A program made the translations under genes and the position numbers. Shown here one piece after another: positions 53,838 to 63,398 of a stretch of DNA of 64,000 bases. The DNA lies in the NCBI RefSeq assembly GCF_002929335.1, contig NZ_PJIL01000007.1, forward strand, positions 186,001-250,000, given 5' to 3'. Origin of the DNA: Arthrobacter sp. Y81 (GTDB lineage: Bacteria; Actinomycetota; Actinomycetes; Actinomycetales; Micrococcaceae). A model generated the notes under the pieces. The model did not search any database. It was given only the letters and a program-made list of their open reading frames with translations, and was not told where the DNA came from. Within the stretch, counting starts at the first letter, position 1. Every line of letters begins with the position of its first letter.

Positions 53838-53948
53838 AAAAAGGGGCCGGGCCGGAAACCTGATGGGGGACAGTTCCGGCCCGGCTCTCTTTTTGCAGTC
53901 AAACGCCGGATTCGAACCTGATGGGGGACAACTTCGAACCCGGCGCTT
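53838..53948 (-). ncRNA. Two-hairpin C-rich-loop RNA, 6C-RNA-like
   Basis: Read on the minus strand, two hairpins with different stems carry the same 14-base loop TGTCCCCCATCAGG: stem CGCCGG/TTCGAA paired (53904-53945) and stem GCCGGGCCGGAA paired (53846-53885). The second is followed by five T at 53842-53838, a rho-independent end. Two stem-loops with C-rich loops are the defining features of the actinobacterial 6C RNA, which base-pairs with G-rich mRNA sites. The 5' end is estimated. Confidence 0.7.
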
Positions 53949-54037
53949 TCATAGTGGTAATCGTCACGGCACCGCCGTGGGTTACGCGAAATCCAAAAAA
54001 CTTCAAAAAAGGTTCCAGCCACCGATTCCGGACCGGG

Positions 54038-54761
54038 TCAGAAGTGGGAGAGCCGTTGGCGGAGCCAAAGGATAACGGCCTCACCCTGCCTGCGTTGAAA
54101 GGACCGGATGGTAGGCAGCCCTGGCGGAGGAGGCTGCCTCCCGGCGTCGGTGAAGTACGCACCCAGGCCCGACAACACCCGATTAATGCCGTCTGCCGTG
54201 GCCGGGGCAAATACCTGGTGGGACCGCAGAACGGACTCCACATCGAACCCGGGATCGTAGACCCGAACGTTGAGCAGGGCTGTGAGCCCGCCTTCGGCGA
54301 GCTGTCCCAAAGCCTCGAGGTTCGTCAGGATCCACGGGTCGCAGCCTTCGGGTGGGTCCGAGCCGATCCGCTTCCAGCCTTCGAACGCGTCGGCCAGTTC
54401 GTGCTCCAGTGGCGGTAGGTGGCCCAGGGCAGGAGGGACGGGTGTCCGCGAGAGTTCGAGCAGTGTGTCCAACACACTTGTCAGTTCCGCTGTACGCCAG
54501 GGCAGGTGCGGGCGGCGGCCCTCCACATCGCTGAGGATGAGGGCCACCCACTCACCGTCGTCGAAGGTGCCGATCAACGACGGCGCGGGGACGCCGGCGG
54601 GCAGCCGAAACCGTCAGGATCCTGTCGGCTGTGCCCGGAGAAAATCCTCCCTGCTGACCCGTTGCCTGGGCAACCGTCGAACCCAGTATCTGCTCGATTC
54701 CCGACTGCACGTGGCCCGGCAAATCGGCCCAGCTGATGCGGGGACTCCACTCCGACTGCAT
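54038..54761 (-). pseudogene. Aminoglycoside phosphotransferase family pseudogene
   Basis: Fragments of one APH-family kinase in two frames. The N-terminal part (from 54761) reads SWADLPGHVQSGIEQILG...GGFSPGTADRILT. The rest (from about 54577 down) reads SLIGTFDDGEWVALILSDVEG to the stop. Between them about 30-40 residues including the ATP-anchoring lysine are missing with a frameshift. Later, GGLTAL runs directly into LNVRVYDPGF, skipping the HxDxxxxN and DW catalytic region of about 40 residues. Both losses would abolish kinase activity. A 6C-like RNA follows it downstream. Confidence 0.75.
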
Positions 54762-54851
54762 GAACCCATTATTGCCCGCCCAGCGGCAGCTGCCGCACGC
54801 CTTCGGGAGGGCCTTAGCAGTGGTGATGCCGGGCGCCAGCCGGCGTCTGCG

Positions 54852-55313
54852 TTAGGCGCCCGTCAATAAACGGGACAGCGCCGAAGCCAGCTCCGAAGCG
54901 TCGGGCCCGAGGCGCCGGCCCGTCTCGCGGGCCCGGTCCATCCGTCCGATGCGCAGATCCGCATCCACGAGCCAGGCAACCAGTTCGAGCCGGGCTGCCC
55001 CGGCCATCGCGGCCGACGACGCAAGGCTTTGGGCGGCGGCACTGGCCGCCTCATGGTCCCCGCTGTCCAAGGCGCTGATGACGTTATTGACCCTGGACGG
55101 GAGCAGTACCAGGAAAAGGTCCAGGAATTCGAGAAGCCGGCTCTGGGAATGCACTCCCCCGGCCAGCTCCTGCACGCGCGAGCGGTCAAGGACCGGTTCC
55201 CGATTGATGCGGGCACGGTAACGGCGCGGGCCGTGTTCCTGCCTCGCGTGCCGGTCCGGCGACTCTGGCGCTGACCCGGTTTTCGCTTTGTCTGACTTCA
55301 AGCTGAGACCCAT
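54852..55313 (-). CDS. Degenerate Hpt-domain protein
   Basis: A 153-residue protein whose C-terminal 100 residues align with histidine phosphotransfer (Hpt) domains, as in AAQSLASSAAMAGAARLELVAW. The phospho-accepting His of the usual HxLKSSSxxxGA is Gln here, and the Lys is Ala, so phosphorelay is unlikely. It may be a phosphorylation-independent adaptor. The ATG at 55313 follows GGAAGAGGTGG; longer open frame upstream lacks a site. No histidine kinase is adjacent. Confidence 0.75.
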   Translation of the reverse strand: MGLSLKSDKAKTGSAPESPDRHARQEHGPRRYRARINREPVLDRSRVQELAGGVHSQSRLLEFLDLFLVLLPSRVNNVISALDSGDHEAASAAAQSLASSAAMAGAARLELVAWLVDADLRIGRMDRARETGRRLGPDASELASALSRLLTGA

Positions 55314-55594
55314 GATGTCCACCTCTTCCTTGGCGGTCCGGTGAGTTACCTTCGAGGGTTCCCGTTCCCCGCGAAGCGCCGGTGAGTCCAACATAGGAAG
55401 AGCGGCCGGCCCGGTCACGAGTGACCGGTACCCGTCATCGCAGCTGCGGCCACCTGCATGCGCGCTCCGCTACGCATCGTCCGCCCCCGCCTTGGGCTGA
55501 CCGCCCCGAGCCCGGCACCCTGGGAGGTTCCGATCCTGTAACGCTCCGCCGGGAGGGGTTCCGTGGGCCGGGCGGCGGATGTCACGATACGGGC

Positions 55595-55780
55595 ATGAGC
55601 GAGGAAGTGATGGCCGTATCTGCCGCCGGTGCGGCAGCGGCCCCGAAACATGTGACACGACTGGTCAGCACCGGGTCGGCAGCGACCCGCGCCATGGGAG
55701 AGCAGGCCCGCCGACGCCGGGACGCCGAAGCGAAACTGCAGCAGCATCTGCTCCAATTGCGCGACAAACAGGCCGAATAG
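55595..55780 (+). CDS. Possible small Ala-rich protein
   Basis: An open frame of 61 residues (MSEEVMAVSAAGAAAAPKHV at its start, then a basic, helical QARRRRDAEAKLQQHLL tail). It lies between the Hpt-like gene and purA, convergent with purA, and a strong hairpin follows its stop. No Shine-Dalgarno is visible and no family is recognised, so it may not be a gene. Confidence 0.35.
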   Translation: MSEEVMAVSAAGAAAAPKHVTRLVSTGSAATRAMGEQARRRRDAEAKLQQHLLQLRDKQAE

Positions 55781-55790
55781 CCGGCATACA

Positions 55791-55832
55791 CGACGGCGGC
55801 GGGCCACCTTTCCAGGTGACCCGCCGCCGTCG
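55791..55832. terminator. Terminator hairpin downstream of purA (twin 1)
   Basis: CGACGGCGGCGGG pairs CCCGCCGCCGTCG (13 bp), with an inner CCACCTTTCCAGGTGA mini-hairpin. It lies between the small + strand frame and purA. A nearly identical hairpin occurs at 59785-59830. Confidence 0.8.
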
Positions 55833-55867
55833 GACGTCAGTTGCTTTTCAGTCTGACGATGTCAGGT

Positions 55868-57157
55868 TTAGTCCAGAATCAGATCGTTGACCACGATGGT
55901 CTGGTCGCGGTCCGGGCCGACGCCGATGGCCGAGAAGCGGGTGCCGGACAGCTTCTCGAGTGCCAGCACGTAATTGCGGGCGTTCTCCGGGAGGTCCTCC
56001 AGGGTGCGTGCCGCGGTGATGTCCTCGGTCCAGCCTTCGAAGTACTCGAAGATCGGCTTGGCGTGGTGGAACTCGGTCTGCGTCATCGGCATTTCGTCGT
56101 GCCGGACGCCGTCGACGTCGTAGGCCACGCAGACCGGGATCTGCTCGATGCCGGTGAGCACGTCCAGCTTGGTGACGAAGTAGTCCGTGAAGCCGTTGAC
56201 GCGGGAGGCGTGGCGGGCCAGGACGGCGTCGTACCAGCCGCAGCGGCGCGGACGGCCGGTGTTGACACCGAATTCGCCGCCGGTCTTCTGCAGGTACATA
56301 CCCATTTCATCGAACAGTTCCGTGGGGAACGGGCCGGCGCCAACACGGGTGGTGTACGCCTTGATGATGCCGATGGAACGCGAGATCCGGGTGGGGCCGA
56401 TGCCTGAGCCCACCGAGGCGCCGCCGGCGGTCGGGTTGGAGGACGTGACGAACGGGTACGTCCCGTGGTCCACGTCCAGGAACGTGGCCTGGCCGCCTTC
56501 CATCAGCACAACCTTGCCCTCGTCCAGGGCCTTGTTCAGCACCAGCGTGCTGTCGATGACCAGCGGGCGCAGTCGCTCGGCGAAGGACAGGAAGTAGTCC
56601 ACGATCTCGTCCACCTCGATGTCCCGGCGGTTGTAGACCTTCACCAGGAGCTCGTTCTTCTGGCGGAGCGATCCCTCAACCTTCTGGCGGAGGATGGAGG
56701 CGTCAAAAACGTCCTGCACGCGGATACCGAGGCGGGCCACCTTGTCCATATAGGCAGGGCCGATGCCGCGGCCGGTGGTGCCTATGGCGCGGCTGCCCAG
56801 GAACCGCTCAGTGACCTTGTCCAGGACCTGGTGGTAGGGCGCAACCAAGTGGGCGTTGGCCGAAACGCGCAGTTTGGAGGTGTCCGCGCCACGGGCTTCC
56901 AGGCCGTCGATCTCCTGGAACAGGGCCTCGAGGTTCACCACACAGCCGTTGCCGATGATCGGAACTGCGTTGGGGCTCAGGATGCCGGCAGGAAGGAGCT
57001 TGAGCTCATACTTCTCACCGCCTACGACGACGGTGTGCCCGGCGTTGTTGCCGCCGTTCGGCTTCACCACGTAGTCAACGCGGCCACCAAGCAGGTCAGT
57101 GGCTTTACCTTTGCCTTCGTCGCCCCATTGGGCTCCGACGATCACGATTGCTGGCAT
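55868..57157 (-). CDS. purA: Adenylosuccinate synthetase
   Basis: A 429-residue GTP-dependent enzyme converting IMP and aspartate to adenylosuccinate. The phosphate-binding loop [14 protein letters not shown] is at the N-terminus, and [11 protein letters not shown] and NGGNNAGHT are intact. The ATG at 57157 gives the standard [12 protein letters not shown] start; the open frame extends 44 codons upstream without family homology. Monocistronic with its own hairpin terminator. Confidence 0.97.
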   Translation of the reverse strand: MPAIVIVGAQWGDEGKGKATDLLGGRVDYVVKPNGGNNAGHTVVVGGEKYELKLLPAGILSPNAVPIIGNGCVVNLEALFQEIDGLEARGADTSKLRVSANAHLVAPYHQVLDKVTERFLGSRAIGTTGRGIGPAYMDKVARLGIRVQDVFDASILRQKVEGSLRQKNELLVKVYNRRDIEVDEIVDYFLSFAERLRPLVIDSTLVLNKALDEGKVVLMEGGQATFLDVDHGTYPFVTSSNPTAGGASVGSGIGPTRISRSIGIIKAYTTRVGAGPFPTELFDEMGMYLQKTGGEFGVNTGRPRRCGWYDAVLARHASRVNGFTDYFVTKLDVLTGIEQIPVCVAYDVDGVRHDEMPMTQTEFHHAKPIFEYFEGWTEDITAARTLEDLPENARNYVLALEKLSGTRFSAIGVGPDRDQTIVVNDLILD

Positions 57158-57474
57158 GGGATCCTCCCCCATTCGTTCGGGCCGGACCGCAGCCGGTTCA
57201 CCTAGGTGACCCGCCAAGGGACAGCGCCGTTCATGAGAATGCCCCGAATTCCACTGCCGTGCCTGCGCGGCCACCAGGCCGACAGTCACAGCGCAAGAGT
57301 TCCGGGGCTCTTACCACCCAAGTTTAGCCGATATGGGGCCGGACCACGGTGCCGGCCAATTCCGGACGACACGCCGGGCTGTCTGGTATTTGCGACATTG
57401 GCCGCCGCATCGCCGTTGTTATGCGGCCCGCGACCCTGTGACATGGAACATAACAGCCAGCACGAGGAGTAACC
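57158..57474. promoter_or_regulatory. Divergent intergenic region between purA and the NCS1 permease
   Basis: This 317-base region must hold divergent promoters. GAGGAG at about 57464 is the permease ribosome-binding site. No convincing riboswitch or gene was recognised, although purine-linked genes on both sides make a shared purine-responsive control possible. Confidence 0.4.
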
Positions 57475-58929
57475 ATGGCAGCAGGAAGCACTACGGTCGA
57501 GGCCCGGTCAATCGAAATGATCCCGCCCCGCGAGCGGCACGGCCACCCAAGGGGGCAGTTCACGCTCTGGTTCGGGGCGAACGCGCAGATCACCGCAATC
57601 GTTGACGGCGCCCTCGCGGTCGTATTCGGGGCGGACGCGTTCTGGGCCATCATCGGCCTCCTGCTGGGCAACGTCGTCGGCGGCGCAGTCATGGCGCTGC
57701 ACTCCGCCCAGGGGCCGAAACTGGGGCTTCCGCAGATGATCTCCAGCCGGGCCCAGTTCGGTGTCTACGGAGCCGTGATTCCGCTCGTCCTGGTGATCCT
57801 GATGTACATCGGCTTCGCGTCCACCGGCACGGTGCTGTCCGGACAGGCGATCAACCTCATGCTGGGCGTGGATGCCCCGGCTGTGGGCATCCTGATCTTT
57901 GGCGCCGCCACCGCGTTCCTGGCAATCCTGGGCTACAAGTACATCCACGCCCTTGGCCGCATCGCCACAGTGGTGGGCCTGGCCGGCTTCCTGTACCTGA
58001 CGGTTGCCGTGTTCACCAGGTTCGACGTGGGCCAGATCATGTTCCTGAAGGGCTTCGAGTGGCCCACCTTCCTCACCGCGATAGCCCTGGGCGCAGGATG
58101 GCAGCTCACCTTCGGCCCCTACGTCGCCGACTATTCGCGTTACCTGCCCCAGTCCACGTCAGAGCGCAAGACCTTCTGGTACACGTTCGCCGGCTCGGTG
58201 GGCGGCGCCCAGTGGGCAATGACGCTGGGCGCCCTCGCGGGCGGGCTCTCCGCTGCGGGCATGGGCGGCGATTTCCTCAAGAACCAGGTGGGCTACATGG
58301 GTGACCTGGCCGGTGGAGGGCTGATCGCGATCTTCATCTACCTCATGATCGTCACGGGCAAACTCACCGTCAACTGCCTCAACGCCTACGGTGCGTTCAT
58401 GTGCTCAGTGACCATCAGCACGGCCATCAACCGGCGGGACTCGGTCTCACGGGCAGCCCGGATCGTCTTCATCATCGCCGTCATCACGGCCAGTGTGCTG
58501 ATAGCGCTCTTCGCCAGCAAGGACTTTTTGAACGTCTTCAAGAACTTCGTCCTGCTGCTGCTGATGGTGTTCACGCCGTGGTCCGTCATCAATCTCGTGG
58601 ACTACTACAAGATCTCCCGCGACCGGCTGGACATCCCGGCCCTGTACAACCCGGACGGCCGCTACGGCCGGTGGAATGTCCCGGCCCTGGCCTCCTACGG
58701 GATTGGTGTCCTGGTCCAGGTGCCGTTCCTCGCCCAGGCGCTCTACACGGGGCCGGTCACCAAGTGGCTGGGAGGCGCGGACATTTCCTGGATCGTGGGC
58801 ATCCTCGTCACCATGGCGGTCTACTACCCGTGGGCCAAAGCCACGAACCGTGCGCCGGCCGAGACGATCTACCCCGCAGCCGCATCGGGGAGCGTGGCGA
58901 AAGACACCGCTCCGGCAGTGACCGGCTGA
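57475..58929 (+). CDS. NCS1 family purine/cytosine permease
   Basis: A 484-residue integral membrane transporter with about 12 helices. NCS1 features include the first-helix region GQFTLWFGANAQITAIVDGA and the GPYVADYSRYLPQ loop. It imports a nucleobase or related compound (cytosine, purine, allantoin or pyridoxine in relatives) with a cation. It is divergent from purA. GAGGAGTAACC precedes the ATG. Confidence 0.92.
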   Translation: MAAGSTTVEARSIEMIPPRERHGHPRGQFTLWFGANAQITAIVDGALAVVFGADAFWAIIGLLLGNVVGGAVMALHSAQGPKLGLPQMISSRAQFGVYGAVIPLVLVILMYIGFASTGTVLSGQAINLMLGVDAPAVGILIFGAATAFLAILGYKYIHALGRIATVVGLAGFLYLTVAVFTRFDVGQIMFLKGFEWPTFLTAIALGAGWQLTFGPYVADYSRYLPQSTSERKTFWYTFAGSVGGAQWAMTLGALAGGLSAAGMGGDFLKNQVGYMGDLAGGGLIAIFIYLMIVTGKLTVNCLNAYGAFMCSVTISTAINRRDSVSRAARIVFIIAVITASVLIALFASKDFLNVFKNFVLLLLMVFTPWSVINLVDYYKISRDRLDIPALYNPDGRYGRWNVPALASYGIGVLVQVPFLAQALYTGPVTKWLGGADISWIVGILVTMAVYYPWAKATNRAPAETIYPAAASGSVAKDTAPAVTG

Positions 58930-59136
58930 CCGGCAACAAGGTCCCGGGGGCTGCGGGAGCCTCCGGGACCGGTTCCGGGTCCCACATTTCGCAGGGCTTG
59001 ATAGACTGATAAGGATCGATCAGGAATCGGTCCACTCACCACATTTTCAACCACACCGTACCTAGGCGTGCCGGTATTTGGCATGCCCGCGTCAGGCGTG
59101 GCAGCGTCACCGATCCCGCAGGAGACACAGCAATAC

Positions 59137-59769
59137 ATGACAGCCTTGGCTACTGAATCTTTCCGCGAGCAGCTTCTGAGCCGCCGTTACGAACCCAACG
59201 TCGCAGCTGTCAATGAGCTGTGCGACACCTTCCAGAGCGTCAAGCCGGACACCGTGGTCCCTTACGTCGACCCGATGCACGACGTCGACGAGTGCCGCAT
59301 CATCAGTCTGTACTCCAACATCGGCACCGCCGATGAATCCGGCTTCATCACCGCCGGCGACAACGAAGCGGCCACCCGCATGCTCGGCGTGCAGTGGAAG
59401 CTGGGCCTCCGCCCCGAATTCGTCATGCCGTGGAACGTCCACCCGTGGCACACCCCCGGCGAGCCGAACGGCAAGTTCACCCCGGACCAGATTTCCGCCG
59501 GCCTCAAGCCGCTCCTGAAGTTCCTTGCACTGGTCCCCCGCGCGTCCGTGATCGTGGCCCACGGCACCGAGGCCAACCGACTGGCCCAGCTGCTCCTCAA
59601 GACCGAAGTGCCCCTGCTGTGGCGCCGAGGCCTGAAGACCTACAAGGTCCGCTCGCTCAGCGGCCGCGCCTTCGCCGGAACCGAAGCCCGCCAGCAGCAG
59701 TACCTCGACGAGATGCACGTTGCCTACCTGGACGCGATGGCCCGCACCGGCCTCACCAAGGCGAACTAA
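59137..59769 (+). CDS. Uracil-DNA glycosylase superfamily protein
   Basis: A 210-residue protein that fits the UDG superfamily by VDPMHDVDECRIISLYSN near residue 45 and the later MPWNVHPWHTPGE and VIVAHGTEANRL (expected active-site loops). The catalytic residue pattern differs from classic family 1, and the exact base specificity is not known. CAGGAG lies upstream of the ATG at 59137; the open frame begins earlier. A long hairpin ends the gene. Confidence 0.8.
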   Translation: MTALATESFREQLLSRRYEPNVAAVNELCDTFQSVKPDTVVPYVDPMHDVDECRIISLYSNIGTADESGFITAGDNEAATRMLGVQWKLGLRPEFVMPWNVHPWHTPGEPNGKFTPDQISAGLKPLLKFLALVPRASVIVAHGTEANRLAQLLLKTEVPLLWRRGLKTYKVRSLSGRAFAGTEARQQQYLDEMHVAYLDAMARTGLTKAN

Positions 59770-59784
59770 ATAGACTGACCCACG

Positions 59785-59830
59785 TACGACGGCGGCCCCC
59801 CACCTTTCCAGGTGAGGGGCCGCCGTCGTA
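59785..59830. terminator. Terminator hairpin between convergent genes (twin 2)
   Basis: TACGACGGCGGCCCC pairs GGGGCCGCCGTCGTA (15 bp) around CCACCTTTCCAGGTGA, which forms an inner 5-bp stem. It lies between the UDG-like gene (+) and DUF3151 (-) and nearly repeats the hairpin at 55791-55832. Confidence 0.85.
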
Positions 59831-59836
59831 GTTAAT

Positions 59837-60268
59837 TCAGTTGAGGTTTTCGCCTTCGATGGCCGCCTTGGCGGAAGGATCGGAGTCATTGAGGAACTTC
59901 TCAATGCGTTCCGGTTCCTCTGCCTCGCCGATGGCCGAGGACGCGCGGCCCAGGGAGTACAGGGCACGCAGGAAGCCGCGGTTGGGTTCGTGTTCCCACG
60001 GGATGGGTCCCACCCCGCGCCAGCCGTTGCGCCGCAGTGAATCGAGGCCGCGGTGGTAGCCGACGCGGGCGTAGGCGTAGGACTCGATGGTCCGGCCCTC
60101 TGCCCAGGCTTCCTCGGCGAGTACAGCCCACAGCAGCGACGAAGTGGGGTGCTTTTCCACCAGGTCCAGGGCTTCCTGGCCGGCATCCAGCTGCGCATAG
60201 ACCTCAGTCTCGGCCGGCAGGAGCGTGGGCTCGGGACCCATCAGGTTCCTGCGGAACTCGTCGGACAT
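59837..60268 (-). CDS. DUF3151 family protein
   Basis: A 143-residue actinobacterial protein of DUF3151. Family blocks include RNLMGPEPTLLP at the start, LLWAVLAEEAW, and ARVGYHRGLDSLRRNGWRG. The fold looks TPR-like. Its ATG abuts the fbaA stop at 60269, a linkage usual in actinobacteria. Function unknown. Confidence 0.92.
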   Translation of the reverse strand: MSDEFRRNLMGPEPTLLPAETEVYAQLDAGQEALDLVEKHPTSSLLWAVLAEEAWAEGRTIESYAYARVGYHRGLDSLRRNGWRGVGPIPWEHEPNRGFLRALYSLGRASSAIGEAEEPERIEKFLNDSDPSAKAAIEGENLN

Positions 60269-61288
<1,020 letters not shown>

Positions 61289-61460
61289 GCTGACTCCTAA
61301 AGTGAATTTCGTCTACGGGCTGTGTTGACCCTGGAGTGAACCTCGTCGGCTAGCACCCATCCTAGTCATTTCTGCGCAGGGACAGTGTTTCGGGTCACGG
61401 GGACGGGTAACACTTTGCACTGCGCCCGCCCGGATGGCAGGCCGCGGCGACGGTGCCGAA

Positions 61461-62135
61461 CTAGACGTGCTGGCTGAAGACGTGCCGGCGGATCCACGCG
61501 TGCATGGCAATGGCCGCCGCGGACGCCGCATTGATGGAGCGGGTGGAGCCGAACTGTTCGATCGAGAGGGTGTCCCGGGCCGCCTCATGGACTTCCGGGG
61601 TCAGGCCCGGACCTTCCTGGCCGAACACCAGGACGCAGTTCTTCGGGAGCTCGTAGGTTTCCAGCGGCACGGAGTCGGGGAAGATGTCGATGCCGATGAT
61701 CGCCAGCCCCTCCCCCTGCGCCCACGCGACGAAATCCTCCACGGTGGGGTGGTGGCGGACGTGCTGGTAGCGGTCGGTGACCATGGCGCCGCGGCGGTTC
61801 CAGCGGCGCCGTCCGATGATGTGCACTTCCTTGGCCAGGAACGCGTTGGCGGTCCGCACCACGGTGCCGATGTTCATGTCGTGCTGCCAGTTCTCGATCG
61901 CTATGTGGAACTCGTGGCGCTTCGAATCCAGGTCGGCCACGATGGCCTCGTGCTTCCAGTAGCGGTACTTGTCCACCACGTTGCGGCGGTCCCCGTCGGC
62001 CAGGAGGTCAGGGTCCCAGTGGCCGCCCTGGGGAAGCTCACCTTCCCAGGGCCCGACGCCGACCTCCGCCTTGGGCTCCGGTTCCTCCTCGGGCGGGGGA
62101 ACGGGCAGGGCTGGGGTCTGGGGGTGGTCAGTCAC
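61461..62135 (-). CDS. TrmH-family (SpoU) RNA 2'-O-methyltransferase
   Basis: A 224-residue SPOUT methyltransferase. The three motifs are MNIGTVVRTANAFLA, CVLVFGQEGPGLTPE and IEQFGSTRSINAASAAAIAM. The N-terminal 60 residues are acidic/Pro-rich. It methylates a tRNA or rRNA ribose; the target is not evident. Located upstream of fbaA. Confidence 0.92.
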   Translation of the reverse strand: MTDHPQTPALPVPPPEEEPEPKAEVGVGPWEGELPQGGHWDPDLLADGDRRNVVDKYRYWKHEAIVADLDSKRHEFHIAIENWQHDMNIGTVVRTANAFLAKEVHIIGRRRWNRRGAMVTDRYQHVRHHPTVEDFVAWAQGEGLAIIGIDIFPDSVPLETYELPKNCVLVFGQEGPGLTPEVHEAARDTLSIEQFGSTRSINAASAAAIAMHAWIRRHVFSQHV

Positions 62136-62180
62136 CCCTCAACTCTAGCCGCGCCCGTCCCGGGACGGACGCGGGCGGAA

Positions 62181-63119
62181 CTAGCCGTCCAGCTTCCAGC
62201 GGTTGGCCCGGTAGGAGTTCGCGACCTTCTCCAACGCTTCCGGATTGGCGCTCCAGTAGCTCTCGTGTCCGCTGACGCCCATCATCTGCGGCGTGCCCCA
62301 CGGGGTCACGCTGAACAGGTTGACGGCCCGGATGGCGTCGTCGCCGGCGTTGGTGCACGTGAACCCGACCACGACGGCCGCTGCACGGCGGAACTCCCGG
62401 ATTTCCGGCGCCGACGACTCAAAATTGGAGACGCATTTGTGGCCCACGAGGTGCTGCGGCAGTTCAGCGGCGGGGATGGCCTTGAGCTTCGCCTCGATGT
62501 CCTTGATGGCTGCCTGGACCTTTGCCGGCTCCTTGCCGAACTTGCCCTCCTCAGCTTCAGCGAAGAAGGAGAAGGCCGTGGAAATGCCGTCACCGTCGCG
62601 CTCATCGGTGCCCCTGGCGACTTGCTGCATGGGGGCGCCGGTGGCCGGGTCCGTGGTGATCCCGAAGGTTTCGTCGCTGCTCCACGCAGCCAGGTACGAG
62701 AAGGAGGATTCGCCGGTGACAAAGCGCTTGAAGAGCGGGTCGTCGGCTGCCGGAATGTTGGCGGGGCCCTGAAGTTCGTCCCATCCCTGGGGAAGGGGGA
62801 AAGCACCGGCCGGCATGTCGTCCGAGGAGGCACCCTCCGACGGCGCGGCGGATCCCTCGGGGGCGGCGCCCTCCTCCGCCGCTTCCGAAGCTGCGGCTTC
62901 AGAGGACGGCGCCACCGGCACAGGGTTGTCCTCGGCCTGCGGTTTGCTGAACGCCGGAATGACCCAAACGAACACGGCGACCAGCGCAATGATCACGGCA
63001 GCGGCGACGGCGCCCAGCACAATAATCAGGTTCTTGTTGTTGCGCGGCTGCTGTGGCGGCTGGGGCACGGAATTCTGTGCCGGGTAGGGCTGCGGCGGTG
63101 CGCCGTAGTTGTTGCTCAT
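62181..63119 (-). CDS. Membrane-anchored hypothetical protein with Pro/Gln-rich N-terminus
   Basis: A 312-residue protein: a cytoplasmic Pro/Gln/Asn-rich tail (GAPPQPYPAQN), one transmembrane helix at about 31-53 (LIIVLGAVAAAVIIALVAVF), an Ala/Glu/Ser linker, and an extracellular domain of about 215 residues. The domain has two cysteines (HKCVSNF and GFTCTNA) that may form a disulfide. I do not recognise the family. Confidence 0.8.
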   Translation of the reverse strand: MSNNYGAPPQPYPAQNSVPQPPQQPRNNKNLIIVLGAVAAAVIIALVAVFVWVIPAFSKPQAEDNPVPVAPSSEAAASEAAEEGAAPEGSAAPSEGASSDDMPAGAFPLPQGWDELQGPANIPAADDPLFKRFVTGESSFSYLAAWSSDETFGITTDPATGAPMQQVARGTDERDGDGISTAFSFFAEAEEGKFGKEPAKVQAAIKDIEAKLKAIPAAELPQHLVGHKCVSNFESSAPEIREFRRAAAVVVGFTCTNAGDDAIRAVNLFSVTPWGTPQMMGVSGHESYWSANPEALEKVANSYRANRWKLDG

Positions 63120-63398
63120 TTGCGGGCCCTTTCAGGTGCTTGCTGGCATCCTGCGGTTCCCGGGATGCCAGGTGATGTCCGGCGGCGGGGACCTGCCGGC
63201 GCGGGCCGGCACAACAAACCACCGCAGACATCCCCCGATCCGCGGCCGCTGGCACACTGGTGCCAGCTACGAGCCTAGTGGACAGCTTCCGGATGCGGTG
63301 GGGGCGCGTTCCGTCATTCTTCGGACGCCGGATGTTCCAGTGCCCGAAAAATGACAGACTGGGACCCGGAACCGGCCCATTAGCGTTGGAGGATCACC

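Noticed and set aside
61434..63278. 614-residue plus-strand frame across the methyltransferase and membrane-protein genes
   Set aside because: It spans two real minus-strand genes plus their intergenic gap, with no domain of its own.
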